A DNA stretch of 64,000 nt from Methylobacillus flagellatus_A (GTDB lineage Bacteria; Pseudomonadota; Gammaproteobacteria; Burkholderiales; Methylophilaceae), in the NCBI RefSeq assembly GCF_031344055.1, contig NZ_JADBEN010000001.1; one strand, written 5' to 3'. Each line of letters opens with the position of its first letter. The stretch's first letter is position 1. The position numbers were made by a program, and so were the translations under genes. This document shows positions 24,038-32,973 of the stretch, piece by piece. The notes under the pieces were generated by a model. It ran no database searches and had not been told where the DNA came from. It worked only from the letters and a program-made list of their open reading frames with translations.

Positions 24038-25144
24038 TTATCGTTGTCTTGGGTCGTGGTAACGCGCCAGCCAATGGGCATAAGGAGGCGGAAGCACCCA
24101 GGCCGGGTTTTCCTTGTTCAGCTCCTTGGCTGCTTGGTAGGTCCAGTTCGGATTCTCGAGATGGGCGCGGCCTATCATGGCGATGTCCAGCTGTTCGTTG
24201 CGGACGGCTTGGTCGGCGAGGTCGGGCGCGCCGAATCCCCAGGCGGAGGACACCGGAATATTGGCCTCGTTGCGCACGCGCTGGGCGATCGGGGCAAGGA
24301 AGGCAGGCCCCCACGGAATCTTTGCCTCTGGGGTGCTGAAGCCGATGCTGACGCTGAGCATGTCCAGGCCAAGCTGTTTCCACTCATTGACCAGCTGGAT
24401 GGATTCGCTCAAGGTCTGCTCATCCTGCCCGTCGAATTCCAGCACGCCGAAACGTGCGGTCAAGGGCAGGTTTTCCGGCCAGACCTTGCGCACGGCGGCC
24501 AGGGTTTCGCGCGTGAAGCGGCCCCGGTTTTCAGCATTGCCGCCGTATTCATCGGTACGCAGGTTGGAGTGGCTGGAGGTGAAGCTCTGCGCCAGGTAGC
24601 CGTGGGCGAAGTGCAGCTCCAGCCATTCGAACCCCGCTGCGACGGCGCGCCGGGCGGCATCGACGAAGTTTTGCTGCACCCGTTGGATGTCGGCAACGCT
24701 CATGGCGGTGGGCACGCGCGGCAGCAATCCGCCGAACGCCTTGGCCGAGGGCGCGATGGGTTGCCAGCCGCGGGCGTCGCCCTCGGCAATGTGGTCGTCG
24801 CCCTCCCAGGGGATATTGGCGCTGGCCTTGCGCCCCGCATGGGCGATCTGGATGCCGGGCACGGCTCCGGCCGCCTTGATGGCGGCTGCGATCGCGCGCA
24901 ACTGTTCTGCTTGTGCGTCATTCCACAAGCCCAGGCAGTGCGGGGTGATGCGCCCTTCGGGTGCGACGGCGGTGGCTTCGACGATCACGAGGCCGCTGCC
25001 GCCACGCGCAAGCGCGGCGTAATGGGCTTGATGCCAGTCATTGGCCAGGCCGTCGGTCGCCATGTATTGGCACATGGGCGGCACCGCAATGCGGTTTTTT
25101 AATTCGACATCTTTCAACTGATATGAAGAAAATAGGTCTGCCAT
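24038..25144 (-). CDS. Old Yellow Enzyme-type NADH:flavin oxidoreductase (YqjM/NamA-like)
   Basis: A 368-residue TIM-barrel flavoenzyme reducing activated C=C bonds of enals, enones or similar electrophiles. Features of the YqjM class are NRIAVPPMCQYMATDG, with the flavin-modulating cysteine, GIQIAHAGRKAS, the ring-binding pair in LHFAHGYLAQSFTSSHSN, and GRAHLENPNWTY near the end. GAGGA stands seven bases before the ATG at 25144. It is divergent from the ArsR-type gene at 25275 across a perfect inverted repeat and is the presumed target, a common electrophile-stress arrangement. Confidence 0.92.
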   Translation of the reverse strand: MADLFSSYQLKDVELKNRIAVPPMCQYMATDGLANDWHQAHYAALARGGSGLVIVEATAVAPEGRITPHCLGLWNDAQAEQLRAIAAAIKAAGAVPGIQIAHAGRKASANIPWEGDDHIAEGDARGWQPIAPSAKAFGGLLPRVPTAMSVADIQRVQQNFVDAARRAVAAGFEWLELHFAHGYLAQSFTSSHSNLRTDEYGGNAENRGRFTRETLAAVRKVWPENLPLTARFGVLEFDGQDEQTLSESIQLVNEWKQLGLDMLSVSIGFSTPEAKIPWGPAFLAPIAQRVRNEANIPVSSAWGFGAPDLADQAVRNEQLDIAMIGRAHLENPNWTYQAAKELNKENPAWVLPPPYAHWLARYHDPRQR

Positions 25145-25210
25145 TGTCATTCCTCTTGAGTAGCGACGGTTGGTTGGTGGGAAAGCATTTCCCTGATGAT
25201 ATTAGGGTTT

Positions 25211-25246
25211 GTTTCCATAGTTCCAAAATATTCGAACTATGGAAAC
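25211..25246. promoter_or_regulatory. Perfect 13-bp inverted repeat, candidate ArsR-type operator
   Basis: GTTTCCATAGTTC (25211-25223) and GAACTATGGAAAC (25234-25246) flank ten bases between the divergent flavoenzyme and ArsR-family genes. Both promoters would be covered by a bound dimer or pair of dimers. Position and symmetry are seen directly; binding is inferred. Confidence 0.7.
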
Positions 25247-25274
25247 ATAGTAATGGATATGGTAGATTTTGTCC

Positions 25275-25586
25275 ATGAGACAAATTAAACATCCTGCCAT
25301 CGAGCAAGTGGAGCTGACCGACATCATGTATGCGCTCTCAGATCCCGCCCGCATGGAGATCGTTGGGCACTTGGCGCAGGCGGGACGGCAGATGACGTGC
25401 GGCGAACTGGACCTGAACCGCCCCAAGTCCAGCATGTCGCATCACTTCAAGATCCTGCGTGCCGCCGGGCTAGTGGAAACCGTGATCGACGGCAAGGAGC
25501 ACTTGAATTCCCTGCGGCTCGCCGAGATCGAGCAGAAATTCCCCGGGGTGCTCTCTGCCGTACTCAAGACAATTAAGCTGCCTTGA
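25275..25586 (+). CDS. ArsR-family winged-helix regulator
   Basis: A 103-residue ArsR-type repressor. ALSDPARMEIVGHLAQAG begins the domain, NRPKSSMSHHFKILRAAGLV is the recognition helix, and DGKEHLNSLR is the wing. The single cysteine in the HTH region (MTCGELD) could sense electrophiles, as in related YodB/NemR-like logic, rather than a metal. It is divergent from the Old Yellow Enzyme gene it probably controls. Confidence 0.88.
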   Translation: MRQIKHPAIEQVELTDIMYALSDPARMEIVGHLAQAGRQMTCGELDLNRPKSSMSHHFKILRAAGLVETVIDGKEHLNSLRLAEIEQKFPGVLSAVLKTIKLP

Positions 25587-25626
25587 TGGAGAGTCCGACC
25601 GGTCTGGATGCCTTGCGCCAATATGC

Positions 25627-25658
25627 AAAAAAAAAGGCCTAATTCATCGAACCAGGCC
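25627..25658 (-). terminator. Terminator of the RND operon and its last gene
   Basis: On the minus strand GGCCT and AGGCC enclose 13 bases and are followed by nine T residues. It lies about 55 bases past the stop of the small secreted-protein gene at 25712. Confidence 0.65.
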
Positions 25659-25711
25659 GAGGGTGCAGAGTTTCGAGCTTTTTTACCAGTCTGCCCTTGA
25701 TCGATACTTGA

Positions 25712-26050
25712 TCAACCTACGTAGCGTTTGACCAGGAAGCCGTTCTTGGGATGGAGCACATAGACGAAGTGCTTGCCCAGGTTGCGGTCCGCCCGCTCGG
25801 CGGAGGTATTGATGCGGTTGATGTTGAAGCCGTACTTGGGATGCGGGCGGTTGTTGGTGATGACGGCCACGTTCTTGGATGTCCCGACCGCCTGTGTTTC
25901 CGCAATGCGCGCGTCGAAAGTGGCATTGAGCGGGCTGATGTTGGCTGCCGCCAGAATTTGGCCGTTGAGCAGCGTATTGCCGTCTTGCGCTTGGGCCAAT
26001 GCGGAGGAGGCCAATAACGCGAAGGTCAGAATCGAAATTGCCTGTTTCAT
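25712..26050 (-). CDS. Small secreted protein at the end of the RND operon
   Basis: A 112-residue protein with a clear signal peptide (MKQAISILTFALLASSALAQ) and a basic mature part (RPHPKYGFNINRI, HPKNGFLVKRYVG). CAGGAG precedes the ATG at 26050; longer in-frame starts run back into the outer-membrane gene and lack the signal peptide at the N-terminus. It follows the efflux genes after 64 bases on the same strand. Family and role unknown; a periplasmic accessory is possible. Confidence 0.6.
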   Translation of the reverse strand: MKQAISILTFALLASSALAQAQDGNTLLNGQILAAANISPLNATFDARIAETQAVGTSKNVAVITNNRPHPKYGFNINRINTSAERADRNLGKHFVYVLHPKNGFLVKRYVG

Positions 26051-26114
26051 GATAAATCTCCTGAAAATCAATTGATTAATATTGGGGATTGCTTTGGGAT
26101 ACGTTTGATAGTCT

Positions 26115-27563
26115 CTATTGCCAACCACCTCCCAACGCTCTGTATAAGTTGATCATTGCCATGATTTGCTTCTGCTTGGTCTCGATCAGGTCCATCTTGG
26201 CCTCCAGCGCGTCGCGCTGCGTCAGCAGCACTTCCATGTAGTCCGCGCGGGCGGATTGGAACAGTTGGTTGGATATCTCGATCGAGTTGGTCAGGGTGTC
26301 GACCTGGCTGTTCTTCAACTGGTAGTTCTTGTCGAGGTTGTCCAGGTTCGACAGCTGGGTTGCCACCTCGGCGTAGGCATTGATGATGGCCTGCTCGTAC
26401 TCGAACGCGGCCTTGATCTGCCCGGCGCTGGCGTTCTTGTAGGCCGCGATGATGGCGTTGCGGTTGACCAGCGGCGCGACGAGGTCGCCGCCGAACGAGC
26501 CTGCAACCGACTCAGGCATGTTGAGCAGGTAACGCGGGTTGAATGCCTGGAACCCCAGCCCGGCCTTGAGGGCAAACGATGGATAGAAGTTTGCCTTCGC
26601 CACCTCGATATTGAGCTTGGCGGCTTCCAGCTCCAGTTGCGCCTGGCGGATGTCGGGACGGTTTTCCAGCAGCTGGGAAGGGATGCCCACATCCAGCATC
26701 TTGGGCTTCATTTCCATGAAGCCAGCCGAAGAGCGTGCTATCGGCTGCGGCGTGCGGCCCAGCAGGAAGTTGATGCGGTTCTCCGTCTCGACGATCTTCT
26801 GCTTCACCTCATAGCGCTGGCTCTGGTTCTTGTTGACCTCGGCCTCGAACCGCTTTACCGCCAGCGAAGTGGTGCGCGCATATTGCTGCAGCTCCCTCAC
26901 CACGCCCAGCGCGTTTTCCTGGATCGCGATGTTCTTGTCCAGGTTGTCGAGCTCGTTGTCCAGCGCGAGCAGTTCGTAATAGGAATTGGCCACCTCCGCC
27001 ACCAGGTTGGTGATGAGGAAATTCTTCCCCTCCACCGACGCCATGTATTCCATGGTGGCGACCTTGGTGGCATTGCGCAGCTTCTTCCAGACATCCAGCT
27101 CCCAGGAGGCGACCAGCCCGAACTGGTAGTTGCCGAAATATTTGGGGAAGTGCTTGCCTTCCTTGATCTCCAGGCCTTCCTCGATCGCGCCGTTGCGGGT
27201 GTAGCGCGCGGTCTTCTCGGTTTCGGCGGTGGCGCCGATGCCGACCGAGGGCAGGTATTCGCCCTTGCGCGCCAGGATCTCGTTCTCGGCAACGCTGATG
27301 CGCTGCATGAGGATGTTGATCTCCTTGTTGTTGGCAATGGCGGTGTCGATCAAGGCGGCCAGGTGCTGGTCCTCGAAGAACTCCCTCCAGTTGACGCGGG
27401 CGGCGCTGCCCGCGCCGGCATCGCTATCGTTCGCGCTGCTGTAATGCTCCGGCAATGCGACCTGCGGTTCTTTTTTCGTGATCGTCGGGATGGCGCACGA
27501 TTGCACCATGAGCGCTAGGCATCCCAACACGGCAAGTTGAATGGCTTTATTCTTGGTCATCAT
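26115..27563 (-). CDS. RND efflux outer-membrane factor (NodT/OprM-like lipoprotein)
   Basis: A 482-residue TolC-like channel. A lipoprotein signal (LMVQSC) is followed by the paired outer-membrane efflux repeats: first half about 60-260 with VANSYYELLALDNELDNLDKN, second with LLENRPDIRQAQLELEAAKLNIEVAKANFYPS. It would carry substrates from the pump across the outer membrane. Its start overlaps the end of the RND gene by 17 bases, so translation is coupled. Third gene of the MFP-RND-OMF operon. Confidence 0.93.
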   Translation of the reverse strand: MMTKNKAIQLAVLGCLALMVQSCAIPTITKKEPQVALPEHYSSANDSDAGAGSAARVNWREFFEDQHLAALIDTAIANNKEINILMQRISVAENEILARKGEYLPSVGIGATAETEKTARYTRNGAIEEGLEIKEGKHFPKYFGNYQFGLVASWELDVWKKLRNATKVATMEYMASVEGKNFLITNLVAEVANSYYELLALDNELDNLDKNIAIQENALGVVRELQQYARTTSLAVKRFEAEVNKNQSQRYEVKQKIVETENRINFLLGRTPQPIARSSAGFMEMKPKMLDVGIPSQLLENRPDIRQAQLELEAAKLNIEVAKANFYPSFALKAGLGFQAFNPRYLLNMPESVAGSFGGDLVAPLVNRNAIIAAYKNASAGQIKAAFEYEQAIINAYAEVATQLSNLDNLDKNYQLKNSQVDTLTNSIEISNQLFQSARADYMEVLLTQRDALEAKMDLIETKQKQIMAMINLYRALGGGWQ

Positions 27564-30500
27564 CGTTTTTGCTGTAGTGATAGATTTCAGTTAAAGGCTC
27601 GACTTCTTCGTTTCTGATCATCGATTTGCCGTCGGACAGCTTGGCAAAGATGTAGTAGAGGCCAGGGATGAGAATGACGCCGAAGATGGTGCCGAACAGC
27701 ATGCCTCCCAGCGCCGAGCTGCCGATGGTGCGGTTGCCCACTGCGCCCGCGCCCGTGGCGACCACCAGCGGGATCAGGCCGGCGATGAAGGCGAACGAGG
27801 TCATCAGGATGGGGCGGAAACGCACGCGTGCGCTCTCGATCGCGGCATCCTTGATCGAGAGGCCTTGCGCATGCTTCTGCACCGCATATTCCACGATCAG
27901 CACCGCGTTCTTCCCGAGCAGGCCGACCAGCATCACCAGCCCGACCTGGGCGTAGATGTCGTTGGCGAGGCCCAATGCCTTGAGCAGGAAGAATGAGCCG
28001 AACACGCCCGCGGGCAGTGACAACACCACAACCAAAGGCAAAATGAAGCTTTCATACTGCGCCGCCAGCACCATGTAGACGAACACCAGCACGACGCCGA
28101 AGATGATGATGGCCTCATTGCCGCGGTTGGCCTCGTCGAAGGACAGGCCTTCCCAGCCGACGTCATAACCGTGCGGCAGGGTGGCTTTCGCCACTTGCTC
28201 CACGGCCTTGATCGCGTCGTCCGTGGTGTAGCCGTCGGCAGGCATGGCGCGGATGGTGGCGGAGTTGTACAGGTTGTAGCGCGTGATCTCGTTCGGGCCC
28301 TGCATCTTCTTCAGCTTCATGAAGGCCGAGTAGGGCACCATTTCGCCTTCCTCGTTCTTCACGTAGTAGTTGAGGATGTCGGTCGGGTAGCGGCGGAATT
28401 CCGGCCCGGCCTGGGTGTAGACCTTGAAGAAGTTGTTGAAGCGGATGAAGCCCTGTTCGTAGGTACTGCCGATCAGGATGTCCAGGTTGTCCATCGCCTT
28501 GGCGATCGAGACCTTCTTCTGCATGGCGAGCTTGTTGTCGATCTGGATTTCATACTGCGGGTAGTTCGCCGCATAGAAGGTGAACAGGCCGGTGAGCTCC
28601 TTGCGCTTGGCGAGCGCTTTCATGAAGTCCTGGTTGATCTTGTCGAACTCGTGGTAATCCGTGTTATCGGTCTTGTCGAGCAGGCGCAGCGCCAGGCCCG
28701 ATGCCGCGCCATAGCCGGGGACGGCCGGCGGTTCGAAGAACTCGATCACGGCGCCGAAGTCCTTGGTCTTCTCTTCCAGCTCCTCGATGATCTGGTGCAC
28801 GGATTGCTTGCGCTCGGACCAGTCCTTGAGGTTGATGATGCAAGTGCCGGCATTGGAGCCGCGGCCCTCGGTCAGCACCTCGTACCCCGCCAGGGAAGAT
28901 ACCGATTGCACGCCCTCGACCTTGGAGGCGATGCCCTGCAACTGCCGGGCGATCTTGTTGGTGACTTCCAGCGTGGAGCCGGGCGGAGTCTGGATGATCG
29001 CATACACCATGCCTTGGTCCTCGCCCGGGATGAAGCCCGCGGGCAATGTCTTGTCGACCAGGAAGGTGCCGGCGGCGAACGCGGCCAGCATGAGGAAGGT
29101 GACGATGCGGCGCGTGACGACGATATCCAGCAACTGGGTGTAGCGTCCCGTCACCTTCTCGAACACATGGTTGAAGGCATTGATGAACAGGCTGACCGGG
29201 GTCTTGCGCTTGGGCTGGCCGTGGTTGTTCTTCAGCAGCATCGCGCACAGCACCGGCGTCAGCGACAAGGCGACGACGCCCGAGATGATGATGGAAGCTG
29301 CCATGGTGATGGAGAATTGGCGGTAGAACACGCCCACCGGCCCGGTCATGAAGGCCACGGGCACGAACACGGCGGTCATCACCAGGGTAATGGCGACGAT
29401 CGCCCCGCCGATCTCCCCCAGCACCTTTTGGGTGGCTTTGTAGGGAGTCAAGTGCTCGGTTTCCATCTTGGCATGGACAGCTTCCACAACCACAATGGCG
29501 TTATCCACCACGATACCGATCGCCAGCACCAGCGCGAACAGCGTGATCAGGTTGATCGAAATCCCGAACATCTGCATGACGAAGAAGGTGCCGATCAGCG
29601 AAACCGGCACCGCCAGGATCGGGATCAGGGTGGAACGCCAGTCGCCCAGGAAGATGAACACCACCAGGGCTACCAGGACGAACGCCTCGATCAGGGTGTG
29701 GATCACCTTTTCGATCGAGGCATCCAGGAACTTGGATACGTCGTAGTTGACTTCATAATCCATGCCTTCGGGGAAGGAGGCCTTCAGTTCCTCCATTCTT
29801 TCCTTCACATGCTCGATCACTTCGGTGGCGTTGCTGCCGTAGTTCTGCTTGAGCACGATGGCCGCCGAAGGATAGCCGTCCTTGTTGGAGTAAATGTCGT
29901 AGAACTCGCTGTTCAGCTCGACCTTGGCGATGTCCTTGAGGTGGAGGATTTCGCCTTCGGAATTGGCGCGGATGATGATGTCTGCATACTGCTCGGGCTT
30001 GTTGTAGCGGCCCTGGTAGATCAGCACGTATTCCTTGGATTGCGCGGTGATGCCCGAGCTCTGGCCCAGGCGGCCCGGGCGGCCGATTACGCTCTGGCTG
30101 TTGATCGCCTCCATGACTTCCTCGGTGGAGACGTTGTAGGCGCGCATGCGTTCGGGGTTGAGCCAGATGCGCATCGCGTACTGGCGGCTGCCGAGGATCT
30201 TGGCCTGGGCGATGCCGTTGACGCGCTGTATCTCGGGGATGATGTTGACGTTGGCGTAGTTGAAGAGGAATTTCTCGTCCGCGTGCTTATCCTTGCTGTA
30301 AAGGTTGATGTACATCAGCATGCTGGGCTGGACGCGCTCGACCACCACGCCTTCCATCTGCACCAGCTCGGGCAGGCGGCTCATCACCTGGTCGATACGC
30401 GTCTTGACGTTGATCATGGCCTGGTTGGGGTCCACGCCGAGGTCAAAGATCACCTGGATCGTGGCTTCGCCGGCACTCGTTGCATCAGACACGATGTACT

Positions 30501-30726
30501 TCATGCCGGGCACGCCGTTGATCGCGCGCTCGATGGTGATCAGCGAGGATTGCACCAGCACGTCGGCGCTGGCGCCGGGATAGGCCAGCGAGACGATCAC
30601 GCGCGGCGGCGCGATGTCGGGAAACTGCGATGTGGGCAGGGTCTTGATCGACAAGAACCCCATGAATACGATCAATAGCGACAATACAATCGCCATGACC
30701 GGTCTTTTGATGAAAATATTCAGCAT
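27547..30726 (-). CDS. RND-family (HAE1) multidrug efflux pump
   Basis: A 1059-residue inner-membrane proton-driven pump of the AcrB/MexB class with twelve helices and two large periplasmic loops, at normal length. The proton-relay helix 4 reads AIGIVVDNAIVVVE: the first aspartate of AcrB's DD pair is kept and the second is Asn. The helix 10 lysine is present in LLGKNAVLIVEYA. FIPGEDQGMVYAIIQTPPG and GNRTIGSSALGG are typical. VDNAIVVVEAVHAK and similar stretches look like the HAE1 branch common in Bacteroidetes, which may hint at transfer. Substrates are not deducible. Confidence 0.94.
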   Translation of the reverse strand: MLNIFIKRPVMAIVLSLLIVFMGFLSIKTLPTSQFPDIAPPRVIVSLAYPGASADVLVQSSLITIERAINGVPGMKYIVSDATSAGEATIQVIFDLGVDPNQAMINVKTRIDQVMSRLPELVQMEGVVVERVQPSMLMYINLYSKDKHADEKFLFNYANVNIIPEIQRVNGIAQAKILGSRQYAMRIWLNPERMRAYNVSTEEVMEAINSQSVIGRPGRLGQSSGITAQSKEYVLIYQGRYNKPEQYADIIIRANSEGEILHLKDIAKVELNSEFYDIYSNKDGYPSAAIVLKQNYGSNATEVIEHVKERMEELKASFPEGMDYEVNYDVSKFLDASIEKVIHTLIEAFVLVALVVFIFLGDWRSTLIPILAVPVSLIGTFFVMQMFGISINLITLFALVLAIGIVVDNAIVVVEAVHAKMETEHLTPYKATQKVLGEIGGAIVAITLVMTAVFVPVAFMTGPVGVFYRQFSITMAASIIISGVVALSLTPVLCAMLLKNNHGQPKRKTPVSLFINAFNHVFEKVTGRYTQLLDIVVTRRIVTFLMLAAFAAGTFLVDKTLPAGFIPGEDQGMVYAIIQTPPGSTLEVTNKIARQLQGIASKVEGVQSVSSLAGYEVLTEGRGSNAGTCIINLKDWSERKQSVHQIIEELEEKTKDFGAVIEFFEPPAVPGYGAASGLALRLLDKTDNTDYHEFDKINQDFMKALAKRKELTGLFTFYAANYPQYEIQIDNKLAMQKKVSIAKAMDNLDILIGSTYEQGFIRFNNFFKVYTQAGPEFRRYPTDILNYYVKNEEGEMVPYSAFMKLKKMQGPNEITRYNLYNSATIRAMPADGYTTDDAIKAVEQVAKATLPHGYDVGWEGLSFDEANRGNEAIIIFGVVLVFVYMVLAAQYESFILPLVVVLSLPAGVFGSFFLLKALGLANDIYAQVGLVMLVGLLGKNAVLIVEYAVQKHAQGLSIKDAAIESARVRFRPILMTSFAFIAGLIPLVVATGAGAVGNRTIGSSALGGMLFGTIFGVILIPGLYYIFAKLSDGKSMIRNEEVEPLTEIYHYSKNDDDQE

Positions 30727-30747
30727 TGATCTCGTTGCCTGGTTGGG

Positions 30748-31839
30748 TTATTCAGCGTAAAGGCTCAGGTCCGACATGGCCTTGTCAGGAGAGATGAAAT
30801 CGACGGCGACCTGTTCGCCGTTATGGACTTTCCTCAAGCCCTCGATCAGGATTTTGTCGCTCGCTTCCAGGCCGTCCTTGACAATGTAGAGGTGGGGCAG
30901 CTCCGCATCGATGGTGACCAGCCGCTGCTCGATCTTGTTGTCCTTGTTGATGACGTAGACGTAGACCTTGTCGAGAATCTCGAATGTGGCTTTCTGCGGA
31001 ATCAGCAACGCATCCTTGTAGGGGATGCTCATGAGGATGCTGCCGGTTTGGCCGTGCCGCAGTACCTGGTTGGGGTTGGGGAAGGCGGCACGGAAGGCGA
31101 TGTTGCCGGTCTTGTTGTCGAAATCAGCCTCTATGGTCTCGATCACGCCTTCCTGGTCGAATACGTCGCCGTTCGCCATTTTCAGCTTCACCTTTTCCTT
31201 GTCCTGAGCATGGTTCTTCTTGCTCTGGACGTAGTCGAGGTATTCGGATTCCGGCACGTTGAAGTACACCCACATCCTGCTGATGTCGGACAGCGTGGTT
31301 AGCAGGTCTCCCTCATCCACCAGGCTGCCGTTCCTGGCTTCCAGGTGGTCCATGATGCCGGTGAAAGGCGCGTTGATATTGGTGAAGCCGAGATGCGTTT
31401 CCGCCACGTTGACCTCGGCGTTGGCCTTGTCCAGCTTGGCCTTGGCAAGCGCCAGCTCATTGGGCGAAACGATGTTCTTGTCCGCCAGCGCCTTGGTGTT
31501 GTCATACTCGATCTTGGTCATGTTGGCCTCGGCCTTGGCCTTCTGCAGGTCGGCCTGGTAGAGGTTGGGCATGATGCGGAACATGGGTTGGCCCTTGGCG
31601 ACCTGCTGCCCCTCGTCGACAAACGTGTCTTGCAGGTAGCCCCGTTCCAAGGCGCGGACCTCGATATGCCGGATGGCACGGATCTGGGAAACGTATTCCT
31701 TCACGATGGAGGTGTCCTGACGCAGCGGCGAGGTCACCTTGAGCTTGGGCAGTTCGTGGGGTTCGTTGGATTCAGCCTGGTGGCAGCCGCTCAGCAGCGC
31801 CGCCATCACGCCTAGGGCGAAAGAAAGTTTTTTCATCAT
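30748..31839 (-). CDS. RND efflux periplasmic adaptor (membrane fusion lipoprotein)
   Basis: A 363-residue MFP joining the pump to its outer-membrane channel. A lipobox (LLSGC) lies near residue 18 when starting at 31839. A split lipoyl domain (GYLQDTFVDEGQQVAKGQPMFRI and INAPFTGIMDHLEARNGSLVDEGDLL) surrounds a long coiled coil rich in K, A and E (about 85-150), followed by beta-barrel and membrane-proximal parts (RHGQTGSILMSIPYKDALLIPQKAT). The longer open frame would add 29 residues before the signal peptide, so I reject it. First gene of the operon. Confidence 0.92.
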   Translation of the reverse strand: MMKKLSFALGVMAALLSGCHQAESNEPHELPKLKVTSPLRQDTSIVKEYVSQIRAIRHIEVRALERGYLQDTFVDEGQQVAKGQPMFRIMPNLYQADLQKAKAEANMTKIEYDNTKALADKNIVSPNELALAKAKLDKANAEVNVAETHLGFTNINAPFTGIMDHLEARNGSLVDEGDLLTTLSDISRMWVYFNVPESEYLDYVQSKKNHAQDKEKVKLKMANGDVFDQEGVIETIEADFDNKTGNIAFRAAFPNPNQVLRHGQTGSILMSIPYKDALLIPQKATFEILDKVYVYVINKDNKIEQRLVTIDAELPHLYIVKDGLEASDKILIEGLRKVHNGEQVAVDFISPDKAMSDLSLYAE

Positions 31840-32295
31840 AAGATTGATCGATGCTCGGTTAATAAAGAGGTCAAGTCCTGAATTCATCGCGTGCAAGGCC
31901 TTGCGACGCATGTGCATCAAGCGCACAGGGTCGGGCGGGCAATGGTCAGCGTGAGTTAGGGGTGTTACCGGGCAGGATTTCCGCAGGAGCAGTCAGCGTT
32001 GCTGAATACCGGGCAGCATGAGGCGTGGCAATGGCGAATGAAGCCGCTTGCTTGCCACTGCATGCAGTGGTATTCGAGGTATTCAGGTCATTGGGTAAAA
32101 CAAGCCCATGCCTGAAATACGATCTCATCGCATTGTTAACGTCCGGTGGAAATACTGCGTGGGCAGGAAATGCCCTTTGAGGCGCAAACAAAATTCAGTG
32201 CAACGGTTCTGGCTAGGCGTTCTGTCGCAGACAATACAACTAGTAAGGTAAGACAGCAGAGCAACGATGCCAGAGAAGGATTTTGTTAGCGGCTC
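31840..32295. other. Upstream region of the RND operon, no gene seen
   Basis: About 450 bases separate the adaptor gene from a small membrane-protein gene on the same strand. The operon promoter should lie here. A perfect 16-bp palindrome (CCACTGCATGCAGTGG) sits at 32055-32070. Short open frames in this stretch show no domain or ribosome site. Confidence 0.5.
32055..32070. promoter_or_regulatory. 16-bp perfect palindrome upstream of the RND operon
   Basis: CCACTGCATGCAGTGG is fully symmetric and lies about 215 bases before the adaptor start. It could be an operator; no regulator gene is adjacent, so this is tentative. Confidence 0.3.
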
Positions 32296-32634
32296 TCAGG
32301 CAAGAGATGGAGGATCTCGGGGTCTTGCGTTGGTGGAGAAATAAAGGCGTTTTGCCGTGGTGTTGCTTGTCCGCGTCCAGGAGACCGGAGCGCTGGCAAC
32401 GAGCAAAAGCGCGGTGAGCAGGAAGCTGGTGAAGGATAGCGCCAGGGTGGAAGGCGGTTCGCCGCCTCCCGTGGGAGAAGATTCGACTTTGACGATTTGA
32501 ACAACGTTGGCATCCGTGACGTAGAGTGCGTCAGGCAGCTGCATGCAGATATAGGCCAAGCTGAGCAAAGACAATACGACTGACAGCAATATCAGTCGAA
32601 TTCTCAAGGCAGTTGGATCTAATCTTTGTTCCAT
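32296..32634 (-). CDS. Small two-helix membrane protein
   Basis: A 112-residue protein with two hydrophobic segments (IRLILLSVVLSLLSLAYICMQL and LALSFTSFLLTALLLVASAPV), a short periplasmic loop between them and a basic tail. No ribosome site stands out, and the family is not recognised. It is divergent from the small frame at 32645. Confidence 0.5.
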   Translation of the reverse strand: MEQRLDPTALRIRLILLSVVLSLLSLAYICMQLPDALYVTDANVVQIVKVESSPTGGGEPPSTLALSFTSFLLTALLLVASAPVSWTRTSNTTAKRLYFSTNARPRDPPSLA

Positions 32635-32644
32635 TACGTTTCTT

Positions 32645-32935
32645 ATGTTCAATCGTTACCAATTACATGCATCGGGGCTGCCCGACACATGCAAGGCGAT
32701 ATTCATCCTAGCATGGGTAAAAAAATTATTGCAACAGGAATACTTAACGCTCTTGCAGTTAAGCGGTTCGACTGCCGAGGTTCAAATTGGTTTCCTGATT
32801 TCGAAAATAGATGTCGGCACCCGGCCGGAACCGCTGGCGTATCAAGCACGCCAGGCCATTGTGGAGCCCGGCGACGCCTCGCGTTGCGGGGAGCTCCGTG
32901 GATTATCCGGTAAAGAGTTGTTTAAAGCCTTATAA
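32645..32935 (+). CDS. Hypothetical 96-residue protein
   Basis: An open frame with a plausible protein composition: a hydrophobic/amphipathic start AIFILAWVKKLLQQ, a central strand AEVQIGFLISKI and an acidic-basic tail. It ends 38 bases before the gene at 32974 and may lie in the same transcript. No family recognised, and it could be non-coding. Confidence 0.35.
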   Translation: MFNRYQLHASGLPDTCKAIFILAWVKKLLQQEYLTLLQLSGSTAEVQIGFLISKIDVGTRPEPLAYQARQAIVEPGDASRCGELRGLSGKELFKAL

Positions 32936-32973
32936 TTGCACATTCAATTGAGTCGTTTTGCAGGGAGCAGTAA

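Noticed and set aside
26166..27518. Long open frame opposite the outer-membrane factor gene
   Set aside because: Antisense shadow without domain, start signal or sensible composition.
28171..30678. Very long open frame opposite the RND pump gene
   Set aside because: It is the antisense shadow of a GC-rich coding region, with low-complexity, histidine- and valine-rich translation and no domain or ribosome site.
31946..32191. 81-codon minus-strand frame upstream of the RND operon
   Set aside because: Composition not protein-like, no start signal, and it overlaps the presumed promoter region.
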